A stretch of 64,000 nucleotides of DNA from an uncultured Prevotella sp. (GTDB taxonomy: Bacteria; Bacteroidota; Bacteroidia; Bacteroidales; Bacteroidaceae). The stretch is from positions 4,326 to 68,325 of the forward strand of contig CALFUF010000049.1 in the NCBI GenBank assembly GCA_937916405.1, read 5' to 3'. The notes below the pieces were generated by a model. The model did not search any database and was not told the DNA's origin. It saw only the letters and a program-made list of their open reading frames with translations. Positions 16,799 through 27,273 of the stretch are shown here, in pieces. The position numbers and the translations under genes were made by a program. How positions within the stretch are numbered: position 1 is the stretch's first letter; the number at the start of each line of letters is the position of its first letter.

Positions 16799-19700
16799 TT
16801 AATGTCTAAATTTCTTTCCATTCAAGATATAGATACCGGGGCGCAACAATCGCCATGACCCATCCTCCACCTGCTGACGAGTAGCGACTTTACGTCCCAT
16901 CAAGTCATAGATACAACCGTCCCCTTGGAAGGTGACACCCTCGGAAGAATCCTCTTCTTCCTCACCGGGCAGCTCCCCACCCTCCTCATCACCGAAGATC
17001 ACCGGCACGAACTGGATACCACGCATAGACATTTCACGAGATCCGCTGCCTGTTTCACGATAGTAAATCTTGTTGTGCAGGACGTAATAATTGTGGCGCG
17101 TCCAAGAGGCCTTCGTCATACCAAGTTCCTTGTTCGGGTTCGCATTAAGGTAGAAGCCCACATTGGTATTACCGAGTGAAGGTAATACGGCTGATATTTC
17201 ACCTGTTGATGTATTTAGCGTTATATTGCCGTCCATCTTAGGTCCGAAGACATAGACACGCTTCTCGTTGTCCCAACCTGGCAACAGTTGCTCCAAGTAT
17301 TCTGCGGAGAAAATAGTAGTGATAGGCGTTGAAGGCGAAGGGGTAGGAATCGTAGCCTTGATATATGAAGTAGCACGCTTTGTAGAGAACAGCACAGGAG
17401 TGCCGGCAGGAACGAAGTAGTCGTTATCAGCATAAGTTCCTGTATTGTAATTACCGATAGGTTTCGGATGCAACATGGTGGTATTCCATGGCGAATCGCT
17501 TTCAACACACGTATATGCATTCGATGAGTGGGCTGCATCATCACCGTCCTTGTCTGCTATCAACAAATCGAATGGCACGCAGTAGGAACTATAGTACCAG
17601 AGGTCAGTAAGTACAGCCTCCTCACCACCACTATGAGTCTCGATATACAAACCCAATGTGTTAGCTGGCTCCATGCACCATTTGGTCTCGTCAGCAATAC
17701 CGATGTTAGGTGTGAATTTTGCATCGTACTTATACGTTTCTTGATTATAATTCAGATAAGAGGCTGTCGCACGGTCTGAAGCATTACGTAATGTTACCAC
17801 GGCTCCGCCAAGATCGTCAATAATGAATGAAGTTGCACTTCCAGGACTTTCCGTCATAGCGGCACCATTGACGTAAAGACCTTGTGTCTGCATCGTTGCG
17901 CCACTTGAACTGCCAGTGATATAGAAGATGCTGGCTGGGTCGTACTCTGGTCCTGTGATAGGAATAACGCCATGAGTAGCGGAAGATGTAGTGAAGCCAC
18001 TACCCAACACCTCAAAGGTAGTATTCACCCCTTTCATTTCGTAGAAGTGCATAGGAATGGCTGTACTACTTTCGCCTGCTGTCAACTCTATCTTATGCGT
18101 ATATCCACTGAGGTATCTTGGAGTGGTGATACCCGAAGAGTTCGGTTCATTAAACAGACGGTAGTAGCCAGGGGTGAACTGTACGATGTTGACATCATTA
18201 TAAACGATAGCCTGCTTAGCCATCAGGTCAGCAGCTTCGTCGTATGCCGCTTTACCTGTAGGATTCAGTCCACCCACATTGCCTGCGCCCAGATAATATG
18301 GGTCGAGCAATGGATCGCTCAACCCAAAAGTCCACTCTGTAGAGGTTGAGGCTTTCAGAGTCATCACACCCGCATTATTATCCAAATACAATGGTGTCCC
18401 GCCTGCTGCCGTCAGGGTCTGTACCTTGAAGTAGCCGTCCGTATTTCCTGGCAGCAATTCATAGACTGGTCTGTCAGAGTCAGTATCTTCTTGTACCACT
18501 AAATCAGCATCTACAGCAGGTGTAGAACTGGTGGTCATCACATAGTCAGTATGTCCTCCATTTTTATAGACATAGCGGTTATACATCACGAAGCCGTAAG
18601 GGTCGCCAACAGGTGACCACAGGAAATCGTTGGTGTAGTGTCCCACACGTCCTGCAACACCCGATAACTTGGCATTCTTATAGGTGTAATGTGCCAAGTA
18701 AGGAGTATCGTCACTCGTTTCGAAGGAGTACCACTCCGTGCCGGTCGCATTGGTCACAAAGTGCGAGCCATTGTTAGTCTCCGTTAGTCCATCGTTAAAT
18801 TCATAGACAACATTGATACGAACAGTTGAGCCTACTAATTCTGGTTCTTTTCCCATTTTGGTTATCTGAAGCCCTCTGTATTGAACATCAAGTTCATGCA
18901 CATGCGATGATTGTGAACGATCACAATCTTCATCTGTGTACACTCCCTCCACATAGTAGAAGTACTTACAGTTTGGTCTCTCAAGTGCTGCTGGTACTGC
19001 CAATGGGGCACCAAGAGTGACATGCCCATTATCAACACAGTAGTTTAAGCCATTGATAGTTGAGCCTAATTGGTAAGTATCGCCTGTAACCGTAGTTGTA
19101 GTTGTCAAATCTCGCTTAGTAGAACCTGATATTGATATTGATGTTGTCGTTTCGCTTCCATCCTTTGTTGCCCGATATGGGATTGAGACCGATGAGCCGA
19201 TGTTCTGAATCACCAAATGATAAATCACCTTGTGCGTAGAAAGACCGAAGATAATGAACTTAGTGGGAGTTTCTGGTGTAGCAGCCTCTGTATCTGCTAA
19301 TGTTTGACCATAGCCCGACAGTTGGTGTCTGCTGTCACCCGTCTTTGCCAGCACACCATACTGCCAACCGTCGCTAGATGGCAAGAGCATAAAGGTTGTT
19401 GCTGTAGCATTCAAAGTGGCTGTTCCATCAGCATACTTTTCAGCGTTCTTATGCTTAATCTTGATGGCGTACGGGTCGTTGCCCTCAAACTGCCAGACGT
19501 AGGCTGCAGCTCCATCCAATGCGTGAGAGCCACCGTCACTGATGGCACTATTATCGGTGCTTTGCATCATATTGTCATTATACCAAATGATGTTGTAAAC
19601 CAACTCTCCACTGATGTCAAGTGCTGCGTCATTGGAACTCCCGTCGCGTGCCACCTTGCTGTCAACAACAGCCTTCACATTAGGCACCTTATATTCTGTC

Positions 19701-22700
19701 TCCAATGGGTCGTAGTCGGTATAGCGCACATACACATCGTCTTCATACAGACCATACAGGTTCGTCAGTTTTTTTGCAGAGTTGCCCATGTCTGCCACAG
19801 CACCGTAATACAGGAACTGGTCGATATTCAGTAGCGGAGACCTTATCTCTTCTGGCAGAACAGGAACAAAGTCATTTTCTTCTGCCGCACTCTGCGTCTG
19901 TGTAGCACTGACAGCAAGCGAACCGTATTTCACATCGTTACTGCCATTCGTTCCATTAGTGTATACATAATAGGTATAGGTATGCTGCACGTCATCAAAG
20001 AGTAGAATCTGGTTTTTGATGCCGTTACTAGTAAACGTACCGCTTGTACTCGTAAAACTATTTTCTGGCGACATACGAGCATCTTTGTCTGTGGCATCCT
20101 TTCCTTGCAGGAACTTAAATGTATAGTCATTCTCTTCCGCACTGGCAAATGCATAGCCACCATCAGGATATGAGAGGACAACAAATCGCGGTGACTTATC
20201 GTTTATTAAGGCTTCACTTCCCTTTTGTCGGTTGTAGATATGCATGGCATACGGGTCTGGATCGCTTTGCGGAGATGCCAAGAACTTCCACTGCCACTTC
20301 TTATCATCATTATCCACAGGGTCAGGTTTTGTAGAGCTATCAGCTTCACCATAATAGATTCCTGCCGTAGTACTGACAGTGGTGTACTGCATATCATGGT
20401 TGTTCAGCTTCATGGTTAGCCACTTGCCCTTCAGAATGCCAAGGTCATCGGCATCTGGATCGTAGTTATAACGTACGAAAACATTGTTTGTACTTTCTGC
20501 AAGCCCAGCACCAGCTAACGATTCTGCTATCTCACTGCGAGTTGTTCCATCGTAAATCTTACTGCCGCTATCATAGGTGTATCCTTTATAGAACACGAAA
20601 TCTTTTGCAAGAGGACTCATCAGATGTGAAGGGATTGAAGGAATAAGGTCACCACCTGACTGATATGATATCGATGACTTTCCATCGTTATCTATAATGC
20701 GATAGTTATACACCAGTGGACGATATAGATAGGTGTAGGAATTTGCAATGTTTGGGTCGGTAGAAGCTACCAATTCCGTGAAGTCCTTCATGCGTTTCGT
20801 GTGGTCGAAGCGAGGCATCAGTTGCATATTTCCGTTTTCGTCCTGCACTGCCATAAAGGTGGCATTAGTCATCTGTAGCGTACGGTTGTCCATACCACCA
20901 GTGAATGTCGTGGAGACAGCTGCCTTTGTACCTAATGAATTAGTCGTTCCGTCACCCACTATCGCACCTTCGTCAATCTCTGCCTTGGTGGCATTGGTCA
21001 CGAAGTACGAGGATGTATGTGCGACACTCGATATCTGGATATTGTACGGGTCAAAGCCACTCGCACTGAAGTCTGTCACCGTGTAGTCGTTAGTCCAGTC
21101 GTGAGCATAGCCTTCTGGGAACTTTGTCGCGTCCAGATATCCCATCTCGATGTCAATGTCGGCATTGGGCTTCAACGTCCACAGCTCATTATTCTTAGTA
21201 CCATCGGTAAGTGTTGTAATATTGTCGATGATATACTTCGACATTCCGCCAGTGGCAGGAACATCATTATCATTCTTGAGAGTAGAAGCATCAGTTGCCG
21301 AAGCGAAGTGGCTGCCTTGCTGGATAAGGAACGGCTCGCCAAGACTCTGCACGTATTCATCCTTCACGACGTAGGTGACATATTGGTCAAGGATGTTGCC
21401 CTTGGCATCTTTCACGTTAGTGGCATCGACGGGTGGCAAGTCACCTAACGATGTTGACGAGAAATTAACACCACCTTCACTGACAGGCTGGCTGAGGTTG
21501 TAATACTGATGGAAGCCAGTGCGCTTAGAGGTCTTTGTCCAGAAGTGATACTCCTTCACCATCGGACTGTCATAGACACGCAAGGCAGCATGCTTGGCCT
21601 CCAAGTCAGGGTCATCCTCACTGCTGGGCAGCGGCTTACGCATAATCTCCCAACCGTGCTGGTCGAGCAGAATAAGGGCTGGATCGATAGTGATGGGCAC
21701 AAGGTCAAAGTAGCCCTCGCCCATGTTCACGGTCTGATACCAGTGCTCTATAGGTTCCCAGCCCTTGCTCTTGGCTCCGGAAACATTATATCCGTTCCAT
21801 CGCTTGCCGTATGCCCACTGCTCATAGCTGTGCCAACCCATACCTGCAGGTAATGCTGTAGTGCTTGTTTCCAAATAAGTTCTGTTGCTGTCCATACCTA
21901 CAGCAGAGACAGTAGGCGTAAGAGGTGTGGCAGGCACGGTACTCGGGTCACTCTGGCTCTCTTTGGCTCCACTGTCGCCCAGCACCTTCTTACGAATGGT
22001 GTCCCATGTCTTCCAGTACTGTTCGAATGAGGTGACGGTGCGGCGCTCATTGGACTCGCCTTCGTCAGCAGTATCACCGTCATCATTCAGGTCGATTGCC
22101 ACCGTGTTGGTTGTTACCAGCCTGAACTGTCCTGTGGTACCCAGCACCATATATTCCGTACCAAGCACACCAGATACACCAGGCCATGCCAAAGTAGTCA
22201 CCAAATGCTTTGTGCCGCCGTAGGTCTCAACGTAGGTATGGAAGTAAGCACGTGCCTGGTCGTTATTGTATGTCTCCGTCTGGCGCGAGCAGATCTTTAC
22301 GTGGTAGGGGTCGTTATTAGCACTCTCTAAGAACCACGCCCAACGGGTACGGGTGCTGGCAGCACCCTGTTGCTGAATATCAAACTGCTCCTGTCCATAT
22401 ACGAAGAAGTTGCAGTCACCGTTACAATAGGGATATATTGCCTTCTGTGCCACTGAGGACAAGCCATCGCTACCATTCTCCTGCTTGAAGGTGTCGCCCA
22501 TATCATACTTCAGCAGATACATAATCTTCTTGTTCTGCAGGTCGTAAGCGTCGCTGGTGTCATAGGTGACGTAGATGTCATTGTTAGCCCCAACAGAAGA
22601 AAGTTCGCTCTGTGATGTTTTCAGAGTGTACTTACTGTCTGCAATGTCGAAGTTGCTGGATAACCAATAGTGATATGTTGCCACTAACGGACTTCGATAG

Positions 22701-25579
22701 TCTGTGGGGAACATGGGCGTGTCACTGGATGACTGACGAGCCACAACCTGCAACAGGTCCGTACCCGCCTTGTCAATCAAGTGATAGGTGACATTCTGTG
22801 CGTCTTGTGCCGTCAGAAGGAAGCGCAACTGGTCGTAGCCGTGAGCATAGGTAGCGTTGCTGAATATCTTCGTGCCTGTGTTATCACGACCTATGTTATA
22901 ATAAGTAGTGGAGGCATCCACTCCATCTCCAGTGGCATACATCACTTCATATACACCTGTATAGGTGCTATTCTTGATGATGAATTTAGTGGCATTTGTT
23001 TCTGACGCATCCCAACCTAGTGCTGTATTGTCTTCGGCAGATGCTGTCACGTATTCCGCAGCAAGATTATTCTTTATCGTCATTGCGTATGGGTCAGTGC
23101 CACCATTTACCCAGAGGAATCTGCTTTCAGAAGCTTCGTCGTTCGTTATAGTTGCCTGACTCTTGATTGTTCCGGAACTACTGTCGTAATAGATATACTC
23201 ACCATTCAGACGAACGTTGACTGCATGTTTTCCATCTATATAATTCTTATATTCAGTAGCTACGCCTGATATGTCGTAACGCACCCAGATGTCTTGAGTC
23301 GCGTCTGTGCCATTGTCAGGAGCGTAGGTGATAGCAGAAGAACCAGATGACGCATTGCTTGCACTTGCGTAGAACGAAAGTGTTGCACCAGTCATACCTA
23401 CAAACGGGCTGCGGATAATCTCAGGGATATGTGCGAAGTCAAGTTTTACGCCAGTCTCCTGCGTGACAGTAGCCTTGGCAGCGATGTCGCCAGCGTCATT
23501 TCGCATAATGTGATAGACATAGCTCTTGGTAGGTACATCAATAACTGTCAGACGAGCGGCTTGATTAGCGCCACCGTAAAGGGCGTAATTACCTGTACCA
23601 TAGTGCCAGCCAAATACTGTTGTATCATTAAACTTATTCAGTCGGAAACAATCAGAGTAGTTGCCTGTGTTGTCATCATATATCATCTCCCATGATGTAC
23701 CATCACCTTCTATATAATTACCTGTATCATTAATAGTCACGTATTTCAGCGAACCAGCATCGTCAGATGCCTTGCGTGACACTATTTTCATCTCAAAGGG
23801 GTCACCTACGAAGGCGAAGTGACTGTCACGTCCATAGCGGGAGTGACTACTCTTTGTGTGGAAGTTGTAATGATCTATAGTTCCGCCGCTATCGTTTTTC
23901 TTTTCCGCCCATGCTATATACTGTACCTCCTTGTTGGTATAGAAGTTATACCATTTCAAGTCATCGTAGGTGGGACTAGGCTTCAAACACGTCTCAAACG
24001 GCATGTTGGTTTCATACTTCAGATAGATGACTTTGCGAGTGACACCGTTAATGTCTTCGGTTGTTGTGCAATTGGTGGCAGCAGTGGCAAAAGTGCTAAC
24101 GGCACTTGTCAAATTGTCGTCAGAATATGCCCCTTTAAAGGTCACATACTTGCGCTTCAGTGCTTCTGGTATGCAGGTCATTGGGTCGTCGTCGCCAAAG
24201 ATGGTACTCATGTCGAGCGTGGCAGATGCGTAATGGCCAAACGGGGTCTTTACTTTATAGACGAAGTGTTCTATGGCACCTATCTTCACAAGTATGGCAT
24301 TATCACACTTCTTGGCATCGCTATCAGGAAGTTTGATTTGAGGATTCAAACCGCCATTGGGTTGGAGAAAATAATACTGACCCGCAGGCAAATTGTCCTG
24401 AGCTGTAGTTGTGGGCTGGTTGGTCTGACCATTGTAGTTCATCTTTGATGCAACGAATGCATATTCACCTCCATCGTGATCAAATGATTGCCAGTTTGCT
24501 GGCTTGCTTAGGTTTGGATGGTTAATCAGTACAAAGGCACTGACAACTGGTTGTACCTTTGACCCCTCGTTATTGTCCTTAAAGGTTCCAGGGACTTCTG
24601 TTGAGGTGGCTTCTGATGCTGATGTCCATCGCAGGTAATCCTCATTCTGCAGCCACATGTTGTTTTTGATATTACCATACAGAATACCTCCATCGGGTTT
24701 CTTTTTCAGGTTGTTCTGTGTATAAGTCCAGTTGTCATGCGCATAGGTGTAGCCATTCTGAATAATGATATGATAAGGGTCGCCGCCTTGCAGCTTGAAG
24801 AGGAAGTATAAGTTGGCAGAGGTGACTTTGTTGTCTCCAAAACTTACACCATCCTCTGCTGTAGTTATATTGACAATTTTGTCCTCAAACATCTTGACCT
24901 TAGTCGTTGTGAAGTATTGAGTCCTGTCGAAAACTGCGTCACCATTGCTTACTTTACTATCCAATGGGGCCGTGATACGGTTGCCACGGTCACGGTTATA
25001 GGCAAGGAAACGGTCCTTGGAAAGCTGGATGCTGTATCTTTTAGTGCCGTCGAGTTTGAGGCTCTGACCTTTTGGGGTACAATAGGTAGAACTTAAAGGG
25101 TCATAGGTATAGATGACATAGATATGATCTCCATCGGAAACACCAGAACTACTTCCTGCAGTAAGGTCGGGGTCATCATCAACTCCGTCCGAATTATCAT
25201 CTTTTATCTGATACAGATCCAACTTCGTGTTATTGTTGGCATAGACACTCGCTTGCGACGTTTTTGTAATCTTCGATGCTGAATAATACTTATACGCAGC
25301 ATCCTTCAGCAGCGGACTTTTGAAGACCTCGGGCAGTCCAACCGTTGTAGAGGTGCTGGTGCACACCAATGCCTCGTAGCGATAATTGACCGCGGTATAT
25401 CTTGTCGAATTGAAATTCCAGTCATGCAGTTTTCCTGCTCCACCAGTCGTGCTGATTGGCAGCGTCAAGATATGGTATGTCACTGTTGCCGCCCACGCTT
25501 CATTCACCATGCCGCCCAAAAGCAACAGGGTCAGCAGGAGGGGGTATATACGGGTATGTCGTCTCTTTATTGTCAGCAT
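16799..25579 (-). CDS. Giant secreted modular protein with T9SS-like C-terminal domain
   Basis: 2926 residues. A signal peptide is visible (RIYPLLLTLLLLGGMVNEAW, cleavage after AWA near residue 30). About eight modules of 240-420 residues follow. Each tends to contain a Y-H/R-I/L-stretch, an [IL]RSPL-type strand, a VYVRY/IYVTY strand and a strand of the form DPYxIxI (GGDPYHIIIQN ~268, GDPFEMKIVSRK ~593, GTDPYAMTIKN ~829, NDPYHVKICSRQ ~1093, FDPYNIQISS ~1511, DPYAMHIYNRQ ~1778, GNDPYAIKIKHKN ~2038, GDPYGFVMYNRY ~2330). The C-terminus (IYDLMGRKVATRQQ ... LLRPGIYILNGKKFRH) looks like a type A T9SS sorting domain, so it is probably exported and surface-attached or released. It lies downstream of a fimbrillin-like lipoprotein. 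No catalytic motif recognised. Confidence 0.88.
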   Translation of the reverse strand: MLTIKRRHTRIYPLLLTLLLLGGMVNEAWAATVTYHILTLPISTTGGAGKLHDWNFNSTRYTAVNYRYEALVCTSTSTTVGLPEVFKSPLLKDAAYKYYSASKITKTSQASVYANNNTKLDLYQIKDDNSDGVDDDPDLTAGSSSGVSDGDHIYVIYTYDPLSSTYCTPKGQSLKLDGTKRYSIQLSKDRFLAYNRDRGNRITAPLDSKVSNGDAVFDRTQYFTTTKVKMFEDKIVNITTAEDGVSFGDNKVTSANLYFLFKLQGGDPYHIIIQNGYTYAHDNWTYTQNNLKKKPDGGILYGNIKNNMWLQNEDYLRWTSASEATSTEVPGTFKDNNEGSKVQPVVSAFVLINHPNLSKPANWQSFDHDGGEYAFVASKMNYNGQTNQPTTTAQDNLPAGQYYFLQPNGGLNPQIKLPDSDAKKCDNAILVKIGAIEHFVYKVKTPFGHYASATLDMSTIFGDDDPMTCIPEALKRKYVTFKGAYSDDNLTSAVSTFATAATNCTTTEDINGVTRKVIYLKYETNMPFETCLKPSPTYDDLKWYNFYTNKEVQYIAWAEKKNDSGGTIDHYNFHTKSSHSRYGRDSHFAFVGDPFEMKIVSRKASDDAGSLKYVTINDTGNYIEGDGTSWEMIYDDNTGNYSDCFRLNKFNDTTVFGWHYGTGNYALYGGANQAARLTVIDVPTKSYVYHIMRNDAGDIAAKATVTQETGVKLDFAHIPEIIRSPFVGMTGATLSFYASASNASSGSSAITYAPDNGTDATQDIWVRYDISGVATEYKNYIDGKHAVNVRLNGEYIYYDSSSGTIKSQATITNDEASESRFLWVNGGTDPYAMTIKNNLAAEYVTASAEDNTALGWDASETNATKFIIKNSTYTGVYEVMYATGDGVDASTTYYNIGRDNTGTKIFSNATYAHGYDQLRFLLTAQDAQNVTYHLIDKAGTDLLQVVARQSSSDTPMFPTDYRSPLVATYHYWLSSNFDIADSKYTLKTSQSELSSVGANNDIYVTYDTSDAYDLQNKKIMYLLKYDMGDTFKQENGSDGLSSVAQKAIYPYCNGDCNFFVYGQEQFDIQQQGAASTRTRWAWFLESANNDPYHVKICSRQTETYNNDQARAYFHTYVETYGGTKHLVTTLAWPGVSGVLGTEYMVLGTTGQFRLVTTNTVAIDLNDDGDTADEGESNERRTVTSFEQYWKTWDTIRKKVLGDSGAKESQSDPSTVPATPLTPTVSAVGMDSNRTYLETSTTALPAGMGWHSYEQWAYGKRWNGYNVSGAKSKGWEPIEHWYQTVNMGEGYFDLVPITIDPALILLDQHGWEIMRKPLPSSEDDPDLEAKHAALRVYDSPMVKEYHFWTKTSKRTGFHQYYNLSQPVSEGGVNFSSTSLGDLPPVDATNVKDAKGNILDQYVTYVVKDEYVQSLGEPFLIQQGSHFASATDASTLKNDNDVPATGGMSKYIIDNITTLTDGTKNNELWTLKPNADIDIEMGYLDATKFPEGYAHDWTNDYTVTDFSASGFDPYNIQISSVAHTSSYFVTNATKAEIDEGAIVGDGTTNSLGTKAAVSTTFTGGMDNRTLQMTNATFMAVQDENGNMQLMPRFDHTKRMKDFTELVASTDPNIANSYTYLYRPLVYNYRIIDNDGKSSISYQSGGDLIPSIPSHLMSPLAKDFVFYKGYTYDSGSKIYDGTTRSEIAESLAGAGLAESTNNVFVRYNYDPDADDLGILKGKWLTMKLNNHDMQYTTVSTTAGIYYGEADSSTKPDPVDNDDKKWQWKFLASPQSDPDPYAMHIYNRQKGSEALINDKSPRFVVLSYPDGGYAFASAEENDYTFKFLQGKDATDKDARMSPENSFTSTSGTFTSNGIKNQILLFDDVQHTYTYYVYTNGTNGSNDVKYGSLAVSATQTQSAAEENDFVPVLPEEIRSPLLNIDQFLYYGAVADMGNSAKKLTNLYGLYEDDVYVRYTDYDPLETEYKVPNVKAVVDSKVARDGSSNDAALDISGELVYNIIWYNDNMMQSTDNSAISDGGSHALDGAAAYVWQFEGNDPYAIKIKHKNAEKYADGTATLNATATTFMLLPSSDGWQYGVLAKTGDSRHQLSGYGQTLADTEAATPETPTKFIIFGLSTHKVIYHLVIQNIGSSVSIPYRATKDGSETTTSISISGSTKRDLTTTTTVTGDTYQLGSTINGLNYCVDNGHVTLGAPLAVPAALERPNCKYFYYVEGVYTDEDCDRSQSSHVHELDVQYRGLQITKMGKEPELVGSTVRINVVYEFNDGLTETNNGSHFVTNATGTEWYSFETSDDTPYLAHYTYKNAKLSGVAGRVGHYTNDFLWSPVGDPYGFVMYNRYVYKNGGHTDYVMTTSSTPAVDADLVVQEDTDSDRPVYELLPGNTDGYFKVQTLTAAGGTPLYLDNNAGVMTLKASTSTEWTFGLSDPLLDPYYLGAGNVGGLNPTGKAAYDEAADLMAKQAIVYNDVNIVQFTPGYYRLFNEPNSSGITTPRYLSGYTHKIELTAGESSTAIPMHFYEMKGVNTTFEVLGSGFTTSSATHGVIPITGPEYDPASIFYITGSSSGATMQTQGLYVNGAAMTESPGSATSFIIDDLGGAVVTLRNASDRATASYLNYNQETYKYDAKFTPNIGIADETKWCMEPANTLGLYIETHSGGEEAVLTDLWYYSSYCVPFDLLIADKDGDDAAHSSNAYTCVESDSPWNTTMLHPKPIGNYNTGTYADNDYFVPAGTPVLFSTKRATSYIKATIPTPSPSTPITTIFSAEYLEQLLPGWDNEKRVYVFGPKMDGNITLNTSTGEISAVLPSLGNTNVGFYLNANPNKELGMTKASWTRHNYYVLHNKIYYRETGSGSREMSMRGIQFVPVIFGDEEGGELPGEEEEDSSEGVTFQGDGCIYDLMGRKVATRQQVEDGSWRLLRPGIYILNGKKFRH

Positions 25580-25600
25580 CTGTAGTAGTTCTCAGTTTTC

Positions 25601-25664
25601 ATTCATTACATCTTACTTCATCCATCTCACATCATCCATCACTCACTTCTCACCTCTCACCTCA
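25601..25664. repeat. Degenerate heptamer array between the giant gene and the ATPase gene
   Basis: Consecutive 7-bp units drift in sequence (CATCTTA, CTTCATC, CATCTCA, CATCATC, CATCACT, CACTTCT, CACCTCT, CACCTCA). The last units encode the final residues and the stop codon of the ATPase gene that ends at 25643. Confidence 0.7.
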
Positions 25665-27220
25665 ATCCTACAGTCATGAGCCTTGGTCTCGCGGTTGTAG
25701 TTGATGCCAACCAACAACAAGCGGTTAGCGTATGGAGCCACCTTGGCAGGATACTGCTTGCGCTTGATCTGGTCGATGGCGGCATCAGCATCCTTGTTAT
25801 ATTTCAATTCCACGACGATGGCAGGTGAGTCTACATTCTTGCGAGGAATAAGCACGATATCCGCAAAGCCCTTACCCGTAGGCAACTCACGATGTACGAT
25901 ATAGTCGTTCTTCGCATAGTAATAGGCAAGACTCAGCACACATGCCAGCGAGTTCTCGTTGTTGTACGAGAGGATGCTGGTATTCTCGTCGTGTACTGTC
26001 TCGATGGCACGAGCCACAGCATCGCTATCGCCTGCCAGTGTATCGGCAAGGAGCTGTTCTGACTGCTGCAGGGCATTCACTACCGGACTCCAGTTGTTGC
26101 TTTCTATGGCATTCGCCATTTCGCCTCCCACCTCCTTGTTAGGGATATAGCACTCGTCCTTGCGCCAGTCATAGCCCAAGTAACCCAAGTGGATAAGTAC
26201 TGTCAAGGCATCGTCTTTGCTACGGATGACGGACATATCATTCTGGAACTTAGTCGGATTGACCTTGCTGCGTCCGCCTGCCAGCATATAGATAATGTCG
26301 TCTTTCAGACCCTCAAAGTTCATGTTGATGTAATTGGTTACAGCATCGACAGCACCAGTGGTTGCCCAATAACTGCGGCAGCGACCTGTGTCTATCGCCT
26401 GCATAACAGAGTTCGGGTTGAACATCGACAGTTCGTCACCTATCTGGTAACCGTCATACCATTTCACCATCTCGTCGAAGTCCATCTGGTATTTCTCTGC
26501 AAGCATCCTCACCTCTTCCTTGGTAAATCCGAAAAACTGAGCCATCCTGCGAGGCTCCACCATCGAATACTCGATGAAGTTATTCAGAGCCGACTCTGTC
26601 TTGTATTTCTTCACGGGTAGGATTCCTGTCATATAGACTCCGGCGAATACCCGTGCCGACATTCCTGCCTTAAACATACGTCGCAGCCAGTTGACATAGG
26701 CATCCATTGCGGTAGTTCCAGGTTTGAACTCGCGACAGATGGCATCCCACTCGTCGATGATAAAGATAAAAGTCTCGTTAGTCTTGGCATTGATGCGGAT
26801 GAGCAACGCCATCAAGTCGTCCTCTTCCTTCACTGGTACGTCGGGGTAAGCCTCGTGGATGTCTGCCTTCATCTCTTCATTGATGTGCTGCATGATGGTG
26901 TCATCCTTGAAGCGCGTTACAAAGTCACTGACATCCAGATAAATGACAGGATATTTGTTCAGATGCTTCTCAAACTGCGGGTCACTGGCAATTCTCAGGT
27001 CAGCAAACAGTTGGCGAGAGTCGCACGACTGGTCGTAGTAGGCACACAGCATCTTTGCCGCCATCGACTTACCGAAGCGGCGGCAGCGCGTGACGCAACT
27101 GAAACTACGTTCCGTGAACAGCGTCGAGTTGACAACGCTGATAAGTTCCGATTTGTCAACATACTCGCTGTTGCGAGCCCTCACAAATCCTGCGTTTCCT
27201 GTATTTATATATATTCCCAT
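25643..27220 (-). CDS. AAA-ATPase-like protein with PDDEXK_9 nuclease-like domain
   Basis: About 525 residues from the ATG at 27218-27220 (MGIYINTGNAGFVRARNSEY). A further upstream Met would be encoded by repeat sequence and is unlikely. It has the standard order for the family once called DUF1703: VDKSELI, the degenerate P-loop RCRRFGKSMAAKML (about 45-58), FIFIIDEWDAICREF (Walker B), the KWYDGYQIG block (about 254) and a C-terminal nuclease-like core GKGFADIVLIPRKN...AIVVELKYNKDADAAIDQI (about 459-500). Very common in Bacteroidales, function unknown. It sits between the fimbrillin-like and giant genes, with heptamer arrays at both ends, and its stop codon (VRGEK then TGA) comes from the array. 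Confidence 0.9.
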   Translation of the reverse strand: MGIYINTGNAGFVRARNSEYVDKSELISVVNSTLFTERSFSCVTRCRRFGKSMAAKMLCAYYDQSCDSRQLFADLRIASDPQFEKHLNKYPVIYLDVSDFVTRFKDDTIMQHINEEMKADIHEAYPDVPVKEEDDLMALLIRINAKTNETFIFIIDEWDAICREFKPGTTAMDAYVNWLRRMFKAGMSARVFAGVYMTGILPVKKYKTESALNNFIEYSMVEPRRMAQFFGFTKEEVRMLAEKYQMDFDEMVKWYDGYQIGDELSMFNPNSVMQAIDTGRCRSYWATTGAVDAVTNYINMNFEGLKDDIIYMLAGGRSKVNPTKFQNDMSVIRSKDDALTVLIHLGYLGYDWRKDECYIPNKEVGGEMANAIESNNWSPVVNALQQSEQLLADTLAGDSDAVARAIETVHDENTSILSYNNENSLACVLSLAYYYAKNDYIVHRELPTGKGFADIVLIPRKNVDSPAIVVELKYNKDADAAIDQIKRKQYPAKVAPYANRLLLVGINYNRETKAHDCRIEVRGEK

Positions 27221-27273
27221 CTTACTTCTTACATCTTTCTCACCTCTTACCACTCACCTCTCACTTCTCACCA
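27221..27273. repeat. Degenerate heptamer array between fimbrillin-like gene and ATPase gene
   Basis: Units such as CTTACTT, CTTACAT, ACCTCTT, ACCACTC, ACCTCTC, ACTTCTC at 7-bp spacing, the reverse-strand relatives of the GAGGTGA family. It borders the ATG of the ATPase gene on one side and the stop region of the lipoprotein gene on the other. Confidence 0.7.

Noticed and set aside
16799..25579. Many 60-210-codon frames antisense to the 2926-residue giant gene (for example 23819-24448)
   Set aside because: They show no protein family features, and the sense frame is continuous with signal peptide and sorting domain.
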